Assembly (NCBI RefSeq): GCF_004217565.1
Contig: NZ_SHLA01000001.1
Coordinates: 1,488,001 to 1,552,000, forward strand
DNA from: Zhihengliuella halotolerans
GTDB taxonomy: Bacteria; Actinomycetota; Actinomycetes; Actinomycetales; Micrococcaceae
Length of the DNA stretch: 64,000 nucleotides
Direction: 5' to 3'
In this document: positions 26,609 through 35,926 of the stretch, one piece after another
How positions within the stretch are numbered: position 1 is the first letter of the stretch
How the letters are laid out: each line of letters opens with the position of its first letter
Translations under genes and position numbers: made by a program
Notes under the pieces: generated by a model
Databases searched by the model: none
What the model was told of the DNA's origin: nothing
Seen by the model: only the letters and a program-made list of their open reading frames with translations

Positions 26609-27520
26609 CTACGGCGCGCCGCCGCGCGAGATGAGTTCCCGGGCGAGGGTGCGGTAGGCCTCAGCGCCCGGGTGGTTGGCCGCGTAGCTCGTGATGGGCT
26701 CGGCCGCCACGTTGGCGTCGGCGAACTTGATGGTGCGCTTGATCACGGTCTCGAAGACGCGGTCACCGAAGGCCTCGAGCAGGCGCCCGAGCACCTCGCG
26801 CCCGTGCAGGGTACGGGCGTCGTACATCGTCGCGAGAACGCCGTCGATCGTCAGGTTCGGGTTCAGCCGGTCCTGGACCTTCTCAATCGTCTCGACGAGC
26901 AGCGCCACCGCGCGCAGGGCGAAGAACTCCGCGGTCAGCGGGATGATGACCCCGTGCGCCGCGGTCAGCGCGTTCACGGTCAGCAGCCCGAGCGAGGGCT
27001 GGCAGTCGATGAGGATGACGTCGTAGTCGTCAGCCACCTTGCGCAGCGACATCGCGAGCACCTGCTCGCGGGCGACCTCGTTGACGAGCTGCACTTCGGC
27101 AGCCGAGAGGTCGATGTTCGCGGGCAGCAGATCGACGCCGGGGACATCCGTGGCGATGAGGGCGTCGGCAACCTCGGTGTTGCGGTCCATCAGCACGTTG
27201 TAGACAGTCACGTCGAGGTCGTGCGGCTGGATACCGAAGCCGGCCGACAGCGCGCCCTGCGGGTCGAAGTCCACGAGCAGGACCTTCCGCCCGTACTCGG
27301 CGAGCGCCGCAGCCAGGTTGATCGTGGACGTCGTCTTGCCGACGCCGCCCTTCTGGTTCACCATCGCGATGATGCGCGCCGGTCCGTGCTCGGCGAGCGC
27401 TTCCGGCTCGGGGAACTCCGTGAGGGGTCGCCCCGTCGGCCCCGTCGCGGGCGGCTCCTTCAGCAAGCCGGCGGTGCGGGCGCGGGTACTCCCCTGAACC
27501 TCACTCACGGTATCAACCAC
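26609..27520 (-). CDS. ParA/Soj-family chromosome-partitioning ATPase
   Basis: 303 residues. After a variable 45-residue N-terminus come VNQKGGVGKTTSTINLAAAL (deviant Walker A), LLVDFDPQGALS and VILIDCQPSLG, the classical Soj set. It lacks a neighbouring parB; instead it leads the parA-scpA-scpB operon, as Rv1708 does in Mycobacterium. It is therefore the scp-linked paralogue rather than the oriC-linked ParA. The GTG start has a GAGAAG site upstream. Confidence 0.9.
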   Translation of the reverse strand: MVDTVSEVQGSTRARTAGLLKEPPATGPTGRPLTEFPEPEALAEHGPARIIAMVNQKGGVGKTTSTINLAAALAEYGRKVLLVDFDPQGALSAGFGIQPHDLDVTVYNVLMDRNTEVADALIATDVPGVDLLPANIDLSAAEVQLVNEVAREQVLAMSLRKVADDYDVILIDCQPSLGLLTVNALTAAHGVIIPLTAEFFALRAVALLVETIEKVQDRLNPNLTIDGVLATMYDARTLHGREVLGRLLEAFGDRVFETVIKRTIKFADANVAAEPITSYAANHPGAEAYRTLARELISRGGAP

Positions 27521-27632
27521 TCTTCTCGTCGATTGGTTCCTGTTGTCGCTTCAAGGCTAACCCCGCCCGGCGTGCAACCGTCGACTAATGCTCCCCCGGC
27601 GAGCCTTGACCTTGAAGTAGAGCTGGAGGGTT

Positions 27633-27677
27633 GAACCCCTGCGCGATCATCAGAGACCTCATAGAATGCAGGGGTTC
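27633..27677. promoter_or_regulatory. inverted repeat upstream of the two-component operon
   Basis: Perfect 10-bp arms GAACCCCTGC (27633-27642) and GCAGGGGTTC (27668-27677) with 25 nt between, in the region shared by parA and the histidine kinase gene. The spacing suits two bound regulator units, perhaps the cognate response regulator. Confidence 0.45.
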
Positions 27678-27749
27678 GACTCGCCCGTGATTTCGCCCTG
27701 CGGTTGCGCCCATACTGAACACAACGCATCCACAAGGAGGTGGGACCGA

Positions 27750-29336
27750 ATGAGCCTGGCAACCCGGCTTTTCGTCTGGCAGCTCATGCTCGTCACGGTG
27801 CTCTCGGTCGCCCTCGGCGTGATCGGCTACCGGCACACCGCGGATCAGATCCATGAGGGCGCCGCCGCCCGCGCGTACAGCGTGGCCGCGACCCTCGCGC
27901 ACGACCCGTTCGTCGCCTCGTCCGCCGGTTCCGCGGACGCCTCCGCCGCACTGCAGCCGTACGCCTTCGACGTCATGGCCAGCGCCGACATCGACTTCGT
28001 GACCATCATGGAACCGGACGGCACCCGGCTGACGCACCCGGACCCGCGGGAGATCGGCGGCACCTACCAGGGCACCCGCGAGCGGGCGCTGGGCGGAAGC
28101 GTGCACGTCGAGGAGCACGTCGGCACGCTCGGCCCGTCGGTGCGGGCCATCGCCCCGGTGCACGACGACGGCGGCACCGTCGTCGCACTCGTCGCCGTGG
28201 GCGTGACACTCGAGTCGATCAGCGTGGCGGCCGCCTCGGACATCCCCGCGATCGTGTTCGTCGCCGCGGTCGCCATCGCGCTCGGCGCCCTCGGCTCCTA
28301 CCTCGCGAGCCGCTACCTGAGCCGGACCACGATGGGCTTGGGCCCGGTGGAGCTGCGCCGGCGCTTCACCTACTACAACTCGGCGCTGCACTCTCTGCGC
28401 GAAGGGCTGCTGCTCGGCGACGCCGGCGGGCGACTCGTCCTCTACAACGATCGTGCCGCCGACCTGCTCGGCCTTCCCCGTCTGCCCGCCGATGCGCGGG
28501 GCCGGCACGACTTCGCGCACTACCTGCCGCCGACGGTGCGCGAGTTGTTCACGAGCGGGCGGCGCGCCGAGGACGAGGTGCACGTCGCCGACGACCGCAT
28601 CCTCGTCGCCTCGCAGCATCCTTCCGACGGCGGCGGCACGGTGACGACGGTGCAGGACCACACGCAGATCCAGTCCATCACGGGCGAACTGGAGACCATG
28701 CGGACCCTGACGAACGCCCTGCGCGCGCAGACCCACGAACATGCCAACCGCCTGCACACGGTCGCGGTCCTGATCGAGCTCGGACGCACCGACGAGGCGC
28801 TCGCGTTCGCGATCGAGGACCGGCAGTCGGCGCAGGAACTCACGGACGACGTCGTGCGACGCATCGATGAACCCTTCCTCTCGGCGCTGCTCGTCGGCAA
28901 GGCCTCCGAAGCCCATGAACGCGGCATCGAGCTCACGCTCAGCGCGTCGGGAACTCTGGCTGACGGCGCCGTCGACGCCCGGGACCTTGTGACGATCACG
29001 GGGAACCTGCTCGACAACGCCTTCGACGCCGCCGCGACCGGCGAACGCCGGGTCTGGGCGGACTTCGTGTCCTCCGGGGACGCGCTGACGATCACCGTCG
29101 CCGATTCCGGTGACGGCATCGACCCGGAACTCATCGAGCAGTTCCTGCGCTTCGGGGTGTCGTCGAAGTCCGGCGAGCCGCGCGGGCTGGGCCTCGCGCT
29201 CGTGCGGGCCTCCGTGCGCCGGCTCGGCGGGACGCTCGAGATCGAGAACGACGGCGGCGCCATCTTCACCGTGACGCTGCCTCTGGCGGCCGTGCCGTCG
29301 GAGTCGACTCCCGAGGCGGGGAGGGACGAGGCATGA
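27750..29336 (+). CDS. CitA/DcuS-family sensor histidine kinase
   Basis: Membrane sensor of 528 residues. A first membrane helix (about 8-27), an extracytoplasmic PDC/PAS-like sensor (about 30-160; ALGGSVHVEEHVGTLGPSVRAIAPV is the family text), a second helix (about 165-187), a cytoplasmic PAS (about 210-310), the SpoB-like dimer segment with HEHANRLHT (phospho-His probably 329), and an HATPase domain (NLLDNAFDA, DSGDGID, GLGLALV). Such kinases sense citrate, C4-dicarboxylates or related acids. ATG with AAGGAGG 9 nt upstream. It overlaps the response regulator by 4 nt. Ligand not known. Confidence 0.92.
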   Translation: MSLATRLFVWQLMLVTVLSVALGVIGYRHTADQIHEGAAARAYSVAATLAHDPFVASSAGSADASAALQPYAFDVMASADIDFVTIMEPDGTRLTHPDPREIGGTYQGTRERALGGSVHVEEHVGTLGPSVRAIAPVHDDGGTVVALVAVGVTLESISVAAASDIPAIVFVAAVAIALGALGSYLASRYLSRTTMGLGPVELRRRFTYYNSALHSLREGLLLGDAGGRLVLYNDRAADLLGLPRLPADARGRHDFAHYLPPTVRELFTSGRRAEDEVHVADDRILVASQHPSDGGGTVTTVQDHTQIQSITGELETMRTLTNALRAQTHEHANRLHTVAVLIELGRTDEALAFAIEDRQSAQELTDDVVRRIDEPFLSALLVGKASEAHERGIELTLSASGTLADGAVDARDLVTITGNLLDNAFDAAATGERRVWADFVSSGDALTITVADSGDGIDPELIEQFLRFGVSSKSGEPRGLGLALVRASVRRLGGTLEIENDGGAIFTVTLPLAAVPSESTPEAGRDEA

Positions 29337-30052
29337 ACACGGACGCACAGTCTGGGGCGTGGAACGTGGTGATCGTCGACGACGAGCCGATCACGGCCGC
29401 GGCCCACGCGGACTTCGTGGGCCGGGTCGAGGGCTTCCGCGCCGTCGGCCGGGCCGGGTCGGGCCGCGAGGCGCTGAGCCTGTTGGAGGATCTGCACGCC
29501 GCCGGCGAGCGCGTGGACCTCATCCTGCTGGACATGAACCTGCCGGACCTGCACGGCCTGGACGTCGCGCGCCGGATCCGCGGTCGCGGCTGGACGGTCG
29601 ACATCATCGCGATCACGGCCGTGCGCGATCTCGCTGTCGTCCGGACGGCCGTCTCCGCGGGCGTGACCCAGTACCTCATCAAGCCGTTCTCGTTCGCCTC
29701 GTTCCGCGCGAAGCTGGAGGGTTTCCGGCAGTTCCACAGCACGCTGGGCCCGACCACGTCCGGTTCCTCAGCCACGCAGGACTCGATCGACAACGCCTTC
29801 GCGGCGCTGCGCCCGCACACCGCGGTCGCGCTGCCCAAGGGCCTCATCACCGAGACCCTGCGTCAGATCAGCACCCACCTCGAGGCGGCGTCCGAGCCGC
29901 TCAGTGCCGCTGAGGTCGCGGAGGCGCTGAGCATGTCCCGAGTGACCGCCCGGCGGTATCTCGAGCACCTTGCGGCCGCGCAGCGCGTCACGCGGCAGCC
30001 ACGCCACGGCACCCGCGGACGGCCTGAGTACGAATACCTCTGGAACGGCTGA
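29333..30052 (+). CDS. CitB/DcuR-family response regulator
   Basis: 239 residues. Receiver domain about 12-130 with acidic pair DD16-17, phosphoacceptor Asp67 in LLDMNLPD and the conserved lysine in YLIKPF. A C-terminal helix-turn-helix (LSAAEVAEALSMSRVTARRYLEHL) is of the DcuR type. Coupled to the kinase through an ATGA overlap. Usual targets are transporters of di- or tricarboxylates; none lies in the window, so the next genes (the propionate operon) or distant transporters are the candidates. Confidence 0.92.
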   Translation: MNTDAQSGAWNVVIVDDEPITAAAHADFVGRVEGFRAVGRAGSGREALSLLEDLHAAGERVDLILLDMNLPDLHGLDVARRIRGRGWTVDIIAITAVRDLAVVRTAVSAGVTQYLIKPFSFASFRAKLEGFRQFHSTLGPTTSGSSATQDSIDNAFAALRPHTAVALPKGLITETLRQISTHLEAASEPLSAAEVAEALSMSRVTARRYLEHLAAAQRVTRQPRHGTRGRPEYEYLWNG

Positions 30053-30060
30053 TGTATACA
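30053..30060. promoter_or_regulatory. GntR operator, distal copy
   Basis: TGTATACA, an 8-bp palindrome of the form bound by FCD-type GntR regulators. Its centre is 63 bp (six helical turns) from the proximal copy. Confidence 0.65.
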
Positions 30061-30115
30061 AAGTGAAGGATCTGAGCGAACTTCACCCCTGATACTCCCC
30101 AAAGTCCGCCCTCCA

Positions 30116-30123
30116 TGTATACA
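30116..30123. promoter_or_regulatory. GntR operator, proximal copy, over the -10 box
   Basis: Second TGTATACA. It overlaps the TACACT box (30120-30125), which ends 6 nt before the gntR ATG, so binding would block transcription of gntR-prpDB(C). The gntR mRNA appears leaderless. Confidence 0.7.
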
Positions 30124-30131
30124 CTGACGGC

Positions 30132-30830
30132 ATGCGAGCCAGCGATCGGGCCTACAACGCCCTCCGGGAGGACATCCTCGCCTGGCGCCTGCCGCCGGGC
30201 GCCGCGCTCGGCGAGGTCGAACAGTCGGAGCGGCTCGGGGTCTCCCGCACCCCGTTGCGCGAGGCCCTCGCCCGCCTCGTCTCCGACGGGCTGGCGCTCC
30301 AGCACCGCGGGCGCGGGACGGTCGTCGCCCCCGTCTCGCTCGAGAACCTCGAGGACCTCTTCGAGATGCGTCGCGCTCTCGAATCGACGGCAGCCTCCGC
30401 GGCGGCCCGCGCGGTCGCCGCCTCGCCAGAACTGCGGGTGGCCTTCGAGGACCTCGCGGCCCGTCTGACGGGCACCGCGCGCGGCGGCGAGCCGCACGCG
30501 GAGGCCGGGGCGCCGTCGTCGTCCACGACCTACGCTCTGGCCGCCGAGCTGGAGGCCGCGACCGACTCCGCCGCCGGCAACGTCTACCTCAGCCAGGGTC
30601 TGCGCCAGCTGCGCGGCCACCTGGCGCGCGTGCGCCGCCTCGCCCACGACGACCCGGAACGGCTGCGCGACGCCGCCCACGAGCACGCGACCATCGCCAG
30701 CGCCATCGCCTCCGGCGACCCCGTCATGGCCGCCTCGGCGACCCACGTCCACCTCTTCAACAGCTTCAACAGCATCACCTCGCACGCCGCCGGCCGGCTG
30801 CGCGCGGGCGACGAAAGGACCAGCGCATGA
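30132..30830 (+). CDS. GntR-family regulator (FCD subfamily) of the propionate operon
   Basis: 232 residues. Winged helix at the N-terminus ([20 protein letters not shown] then RGRGTVVAP) and an all-helical FCD ligand-binding domain. It opens the prp operon and overlaps prpD by 4 nt, so it probably senses 2-methylcitrate or a related acid; this is inferred. Two TGTATACA sites precede it. Mycobacterium uses the unrelated PrpR for the same pathway. Confidence 0.88.
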   Translation: MRASDRAYNALREDILAWRLPPGAALGEVEQSERLGVSRTPLREALARLVSDGLALQHRGRGTVVAPVSLENLEDLFEMRRALESTAASAAARAVAASPELRVAFEDLAARLTGTARGGEPHAEAGAPSSSTTYALAAELEAATDSAAGNVYLSQGLRQLRGHLARVRRLAHDDPERLRDAAHEHATIASAIASGDPVMAASATHVHLFNSFNSITSHAAGRLRAGDERTSA

Positions 30831-32344
30831 TCACCCACCCCGTCCGCGTCTACAAGAGCGACGAGAACCTTCCCCGCGAGGAGCAGCTCGCGTACCGGAT
30901 CGCGACCGTGGCCGCGGACCCCGTGGCCGTCGACTCCGACGCGGCCGCGATGATCATCAACAGGATCATCGACAACGCCGCGGTAGCTCTCGCCTCCCTG
31001 AACCGGGCGCCGATCATCGCCGCCCGCGCACAGGCCCTGGCGCACGCCCCCTCCTCGGGCGGGGCCGGCGCCACGGTCTTCGGAATCGAGAAGCGCGTCT
31101 CCGCCGAGTGGGCCGCCTGGGCCAACGGCGTCGCCGTGCGCGAGCTGGACTACCACGACACGTTCTTGGCCGCCGACTACTCCCACCCGGGTGACAACAT
31201 CCCGCCGCTGCTCGCCGCGGCCCAGCACGTGGGCGCCTCGGGCGCCGACCTGATGCGCGGCATCGCCACCGGATACGAGATCCAGGTGGACCTGGTCAAG
31301 GCGATCTGCCTGCACAAGCACAAGATCGACCACGTCGCCCACCTCGGCCCCTCGGCGGCAGCCGGCCTCGGCACCTTGCTCGGCCTCGACGTCGAGACGA
31401 TCTTCCAGGCCGTCGGCCAGGGCCTGCACACGACGACGGCGAGCCGGCAGTCGCGCAAGGGCGAAATCTCCACGTGGAAGGCCCACGCCCCTGCGTTCGC
31501 GGGAAAGATGGCGCTCGAGGCCGTCGACCGGGCGATGCGCGGGCAGACCTCGCCCGTGCCGATCTACGAGGGCGAGGACGGCGTCATCGCGTGGATGCTC
31601 GACGGCCCCACCGCCGCCTACGAGGTGCCGCTGCCGGGACCGGGCGAGCCCAAGCGCGCGATCCTCGACACCTACACCAAGGAGCACTCGGCCGAGTACC
31701 AGGCGCAGGCGTGGATCGACCTGGCCCGCAAGCTGCACCGCGACCACCCCGAGGCGACCGACCCGGCGAAGGTGCAGCGCGTGCTGATCCGCACGAGCCA
31801 CCACACGCACTTCGTCATCGGCTCCGGCGCCAACGACCCGCAGAAGTACTCCCCGACCGCTTCCCGCGAGACCCTCGATCACTCCATCCCGTACATCTTC
31901 ACCGTCGCCCTGCAGGACGGCGCGTGGCATCACGTCGATTCCTTCGCTCCCGAGCGCGCCGGCCGGCCCGATACCGTGGAACTCTGGCACAAGGTCTCCA
32001 CCGAGGAGGACCACGAGTGGACGCGCCGCTACCACTCGCTCGACATCTCCGAGAAGGCGTTCGGCGGATCGGTCGAGATCACACTGGCCGACGGCACCAT
32101 CATCCGCGACGAGATCGCTGTCGCCGACGCCCACCCGCTCGGTGCCCGGCCCTTCGCCCGCGAGCAGTACGTGGCGAAGTTCCGCACCCTCGCCGAGGGC
32201 GTCGTCGATCGCGACGAGCAGGACCGCTTCCTCGCCGCAGCCGAAGGCCTCGAGTCGCTCGGGGCCGGGGAGCTCGACGCGCTCAACATCATCGCCGCCG
32301 ATGGCGTCGTCGATCTCTCCTACGGCCCGAAGGGACTCTTCTGA
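30827..32344 (+). CDS. prpD: 2-methylcitrate dehydratase (MmgE/PrpD family)
   Basis: Dehydrates 2-methylcitrate to 2-methyl-cis-aconitate. 505 residues, the PrpD length, with the MmgE/PrpD text [20 protein letters not shown] and the conserved [12 protein letters not shown]-type helix. It uses no iron-sulfur cluster. ATGA overlap with gntR and a 1-nt TGATG overlap with prpB indicate tight coupling. With prpB and prpC it makes the complete methylcitrate cycle apart from the hydratase step, normally served by an aconitase elsewhere. Confidence 0.92.
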   Translation: MITHPVRVYKSDENLPREEQLAYRIATVAADPVAVDSDAAAMIINRIIDNAAVALASLNRAPIIAARAQALAHAPSSGGAGATVFGIEKRVSAEWAAWANGVAVRELDYHDTFLAADYSHPGDNIPPLLAAAQHVGASGADLMRGIATGYEIQVDLVKAICLHKHKIDHVAHLGPSAAAGLGTLLGLDVETIFQAVGQGLHTTTASRQSRKGEISTWKAHAPAFAGKMALEAVDRAMRGQTSPVPIYEGEDGVIAWMLDGPTAAYEVPLPGPGEPKRAILDTYTKEHSAEYQAQAWIDLARKLHRDHPEATDPAKVQRVLIRTSHHTHFVIGSGANDPQKYSPTASRETLDHSIPYIFTVALQDGAWHHVDSFAPERAGRPDTVELWHKVSTEEDHEWTRRYHSLDISEKAFGGSVEITLADGTIIRDEIAVADAHPLGARPFAREQYVAKFRTLAEGVVDRDEQDRFLAAAEGLESLGAGELDALNIIAADGVVDLSYGPKGLF

Positions 32345-33255
32345 TGCTGTACTCGAAGACCACTCCCGAGGCCAAGCGCCGACTGCTGCGCGAGCTGCTC
32401 GTCCCGGGCGCCGCCCGGCAGTTTCCCGGCGCGTTCAATCCGCTCTCGGCGCGACTCATCGAGGAGAAGGCGTACGACGGCGTCTACATCTCGGGCGCGG
32501 TCCTCGCCAACGACTTGGGGCTGCCGGATATCGGACTGACGACCCTGAGCGAGGTCGCCACCCGCGCCGGGCAGATCGCCCGCATGACGGACCTGCCCGC
32601 GATCGTCGACGCCGACACCGGCTTCGGCGAGCCGATGAATGTGGCCCGGACCTTGCAGGAGCTCGAGAACGCCGGCCTGGCCGGCTGCCACATCGAGGAC
32701 CAGTTCAATCCCAAGCGCTGCGGGCACCTTGACGGGAAGAACGTCGTCGACCTGCCCACCGCGCTCAAGCGCGTCGCGGCCGCTGCCGAGGCCCGGCGCG
32801 ATGCGAACTTCCTGATCATGGCCCGCACCGACGTGCGCGCCGTGGAGGGGCTCGACGCCGCCGTCGACCGCGCCAAGGCGCTCGTCGACGCCGGTGCCGA
32901 CGCCATCTTCCCGGAGGCGATGAAGGACCTGCGCGAGTTCGAGGCGGTCTGCAACGCGGTCGACGTTCCGGTGCTCGCCAACATGACCGAATTCGGCAAG
33001 TCCGAACTGTTCACACGCGACCAGCTGGCCGGCGCCGGCGTCGCGATGATCATCTACCCGGTCACCCTGCTGCGCAGCGCGATGGGCGCGGCCGAGCGCG
33101 TACTGGACACGATCCGGACCGAGGGCACCCAGGAGCCCGCGGTCGAATCGATGCTGACCCGTGCGCGGCTCTACGAACTGGTGGACTATGGGTCGTACAA
33201 CACGTTCGACGCAGGTGTTTTCAATTTCACGGTGCCAGGCCCAACTGATGCCTAG
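32344..33255 (+). CDS. prpB: 2-methylisocitrate lyase
   Basis: Splits 2-methylisocitrate into pyruvate and succinate. 303 residues with the isocitrate-lyase superfamily catalytic motif KRCGH (in NPKRCGHLDGK), the metal ligands in DADTGFG and the family segment HIEDQ. The ATG at 32344 shares a base with the prpD stop; the frame is open far upstream but only as a shadow of prpD. Followed after 39 nt by prpC. Confidence 0.95.
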   Translation: MLYSKTTPEAKRRLLRELLVPGAARQFPGAFNPLSARLIEEKAYDGVYISGAVLANDLGLPDIGLTTLSEVATRAGQIARMTDLPAIVDADTGFGEPMNVARTLQELENAGLAGCHIEDQFNPKRCGHLDGKNVVDLPTALKRVAAAAEARRDANFLIMARTDVRAVEGLDAAVDRAKALVDAGADAIFPEAMKDLREFEAVCNAVDVPVLANMTEFGKSELFTRDQLAGAGVAMIIYPVTLLRSAMGAAERVLDTIRTEGTQEPAVESMLTRARLYELVDYGSYNTFDAGVFNFTVPGPTDA

Positions 33256-33294
33256 CCACCGCACCCGCGCGCAAACCCCAGGGAAAGGGACAGC

Positions 33295-34440
33295 ATGAGT
33301 GAATCGACTGAGATCAAAAAGGGCCTCGCCGGCGTGGTCGTCGACCACACCGCGGTCTCCAAGGTGAATCCGGAAACCAACTCCCTGCTCTACCGGGGCT
33401 ATCCGGTGCAGCAGCTGGCCGCGGAGAAGTCCTTCGAGGAGGTGGCCCTGCTGCTGTGGACCGGCGAACTGCCCACGGCCGCGGAGCTGGACGATTTCGT
33501 CGCCTTCGAACGCTCGAACCGGGCGCTCGAACCTGAGGTGAAGGCCGCCATCGACCTCCTGCCCACGACCTGCCACCCGATGGACGTGGGCCGCACCGCG
33601 GTCTCCGTGCTGGGGGCCCGCCACGATCTTGCCGAGGACTCCTCGCCGGCGGCCGAACTCCAGAAGGCGAAATCGCTGTTCGCGCAGTTCCCCGCCGTCG
33701 TCGCGTACGACCAGCGCCGGCGCCGGAATCAGGACTTAATCGAGCCCCGCGACGACCTGGACTACGCCCAGAACTTCCTCTGGATGACCTTCGGGGACGC
33801 CGCCCACCTCGAACCGGCCGTCGTCGACGCGTTCCGCGTCTCGATGGTGCTGTACGCGGAGCACTCGTTCAACGCCTCGACGTTCACCGCCCGCGTCATC
33901 ACGTCCACGCTGGCGGACCTGCACTCGGCGGTCACGGGTGCCATCGGCGCGCTCAAAGGCCCGCTGCACGGCGGCGCCAACGAAGCTGTCATGCACACCT
34001 TTGATGAGATCGGCATCCGTGCCGAGGAGAGCCGAGAGGAGGCCGCGGCCCGCGCCAAGGAGTGGATGGAACGCGCGCTCTCCGAGAAGAAGAAGGTCAT
34101 GGGCTTCGGCCACCGCGTGTACAAGAACGGCGACTCCCGCGTGCCGACGATGAAGGCTGCACTGGAGGCCATGGTGGATCACTACGGCCGGGGTGAGCTG
34201 ATGGGCCTCTACGACGGCCTCGAGCAGGCGATGGAGGAGGCCAAGGGCATCAAGCCGAACCTGGACTACCCGGCGGGCCCGACGTACCACCTCATGGGCT
34301 TCGACACGGAGATGTTCACGCCCCTGTTCATCGCCTCCCGCATCACCGGCTGGACAGCGCACGTCATGGAGCAGCGCGGCGCCAACGCGTTGATCCGCCC
34401 GCTCTCCGCCTACAACGGCCCGGCCGAGCGCTCGCTCTAA
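33295..34440 (+). CDS. prpC: 2-methylcitrate synthase
   Basis: Condenses propionyl-CoA with oxaloacetate. 381 residues, citrate synthase fold, with GPLHGGANEAVM and FGHRVYKNGDSR carrying active-site histidines, and a short-form length typical of methylcitrate synthases. ATG with GGGAAAGGG upstream. Its TAA stop is shared with the TAG stop of the NUDIX gene on the other strand (CTAA at 34437-34440). Confidence 0.93.
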   Translation: MSESTEIKKGLAGVVVDHTAVSKVNPETNSLLYRGYPVQQLAAEKSFEEVALLLWTGELPTAAELDDFVAFERSNRALEPEVKAAIDLLPTTCHPMDVGRTAVSVLGARHDLAEDSSPAAELQKAKSLFAQFPAVVAYDQRRRRNQDLIEPRDDLDYAQNFLWMTFGDAAHLEPAVVDAFRVSMVLYAEHSFNASTFTARVITSTLADLHSAVTGAIGALKGPLHGGANEAVMHTFDEIGIRAEESREEAAARAKEWMERALSEKKKVMGFGHRVYKNGDSRVPTMKAALEAMVDHYGRGELMGLYDGLEQAMEEAKGIKPNLDYPAGPTYHLMGFDTEMFTPLFIASRITGWTAHVMEQRGANALIRPLSAYNGPAERSL

Positions 34441-34946
34441 GTCCCCGTGCGGTAGTCCGCCACGGTCTCGTTGTCGTCGGCGAGTTCGACCCGCACCTGC
34501 AGCGGGCTCGCCGGCGACGCGATCACCTCCGGGAGCCAGCGGGCGGCGTCCTGCCAGGTGTCAGCGAGCGGCAGGTCGTCGGCCCGGTGCCAGGCCACGG
34601 CGAGTTCGTCGGTGTCGTGGGCGGCTCCGGACGCCTCGGCGGCACGCCCCGCCACCCGGTACACGCGGCAGCTCATGTCTGCCGCGGGCTGCGCCGGGAA
34701 GACGAACTGGATAGTGGCCGCGAGCGAGAGCTCACCCGGCGCGACCCTCAGCCCCGTCTCCTCGTGCAGCTCCCGCGCCGCAGCCTGCGCGCCACTCTCG
34801 CCGGCCTCGACCTTCCCGCCGGGCAGCACCGTCTTGCCTGTCGCGAAGCCGCGCTTCTTGACGCCGAGCAGGACGGTGGGCGCGCCGTCGTCGTCCTGAC
34901 GGATCACCGCGCACAGCACGACGTCGGTCGGCCCGGCCCCGCTCAC
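34437..34946 (-). CDS. NUDIX hydrolase, MutT type
   Basis: 169 residues. A complete NUDIX box [23 protein letters not shown] is present, with the catalytic R-E-L and E-E-x-G positions intact, so it should hydrolyse a nucleoside-diphosphate-linked substrate, possibly oxidised nucleotides. GTG start overlapping the xerD stop as GTGA, so its translation depends on xerD. Substrate not readable. Confidence 0.87.
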   Translation of the reverse strand: MSGAGPTDVVLCAVIRQDDDGAPTVLLGVKKRGFATGKTVLPGGKVEAGESGAQAAARELHEETGLRVAPGELSLAATIQFVFPAQPAADMSCRVYRVAGRAAEASGAAHDTDELAVAWHRADDLPLADTWQDAARWLPEVIASPASPLQVRVELADDNETVADYRTGT

Positions 34947-35926
34947 AGCGCCCGCGGGTGCGCGGCGGCGTAGACCTCGCGCAGGGTGTCGGCGGTGACC
35001 ATCGTGTAGACCTGCGTCGTCGTCACGGAGGAGTGGCCCAGCAGCTCCTGGACGACACGCACATCGGCGCCGCCCTCGAGCAGATGGGTTGCGAAGGAGT
35101 GGCGCAGCGTATGCGGGGAGACGTCGCCCGGCACACCCGCCCGACCGGCGGCAGCCTTGAGGATCGACCAGGCCGACTGCCGGGAGAGCCGGCCGCCGCG
35201 CTGGTTCAGGAAGAGCCCGGGCGTGCCTTTGCCCTTGGCGACGAGCAGCGGGCGGGCGCGGATGAGGTAGGCCTCGAGCGCTTCCGTGGCGTAAGAGCCG
35301 ACCGGCACGATCCGCTCCTTGGATCCCTTGCCGAAGAGCCGGACGACCGCCGGGCCGGCGTCGTCCGCGGCCGGTGCGGCCGCCGCGGCGTCAGCGGCGC
35401 CCCGCACCACGGTGTGCAGGTCGTCGACGTCGAGGCCGACGGCCTCGCTGATGCGCGCGCCAGTCGCGTAGAGGAACTCGAGCAGGGCGCGGTCGCGCAG
35501 CCCCGCAGGAGTATCGGCCGGCACGGCACCGAGCACGGAGAGCACGTCGGCGACGCTGAGGGCTTTCGGCAGGCGCGAGCCCGTCGCCGGCGGCCGGAGG
35601 TCGGCCGCGGTGTTCTCGACGGTGACGGACTCGAGGGCCCAGAATTTGTGCAGCCCGCGGACAGCGACGATGCAGCGCGCGGCTGAGCGCGCGTTCAGCG
35701 GCGCGCCCCCGTCGGCGCCGTCGCGCACGTCCTGGGCGAATCTGGACAGCAGCACGGGGGTCACCTCGGCCGCGTGGCCGATGCCCTGGCTCGCGAGGAA
35801 GCGGACGTACCGGTCGATGTCGCGCCGGTAGGCCGCGACGGTGTTGCGCGCCATGCCCCGTTCGACCGTCAGGTGTTGGAAGTAGTCGGCCACCTGGCGG
35901 TCGAGCGCAGCAGTGGCCGCGCTCAT
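34943..35926 (-). CDS. xerD: site-specific tyrosine recombinase XerD
   Basis: Resolves chromosome dimers at dif together with XerC. 327 residues: N-terminal SAM-like domain ([22 protein letters not shown]) and catalytic domain with Arg in [20 protein letters not shown], and [13 protein letters not shown] carrying the His and the nucleophile Tyr. An alanine-rich insert (about residues 180-200) lies between strands. ATG overlaps the stop of the upstream NUDIX gene. It is the housekeeping recombinase in its conserved position after pyrG-NUDIX, not an integrase. Confidence 0.93.
   Translation of the reverse strand: MSAATAALDRQVADYFQHLTVERGMARNTVAAYRRDIDRYVRFLASQGIGHAAEVTPVLLSRFAQDVRDGADGGAPLNARSAARCIVAVRGLHKFWALESVTVENTAADLRPPATGSRLPKALSVADVLSVLGAVPADTPAGLRDRALLEFLYATGARISEAVGLDVDDLHTVVRGAADAAAAAPAADDAGPAVVRLFGKGSKERIVPVGSYATEALEAYLIRARPLLVAKGKGTPGLFLNQRGGRLSRQSAWSILKAAAGRAGVPGDVSPHTLRHSFATHLLEGGADVRVVQELLGHSSVTTTQVYTMVTADTLREVYAAAHPRAL

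Noticed and set aside
27585-29348. 587-codon minus-strand frame over the histidine kinase
   Set aside because: Shadow of the kinase gene, which has a proper ribosome site and all kinase motifs.
30584-32134. 516-codon minus-strand frame over prpD
   Set aside because: Antisense shadow; no family features and no ribosome site.
34943-35926. Tyrosine recombinase as sign of an integrated element
   Set aside because: It is the housekeeping XerD in its conserved position; no att repeats, tRNA boundary or phage genes are near.
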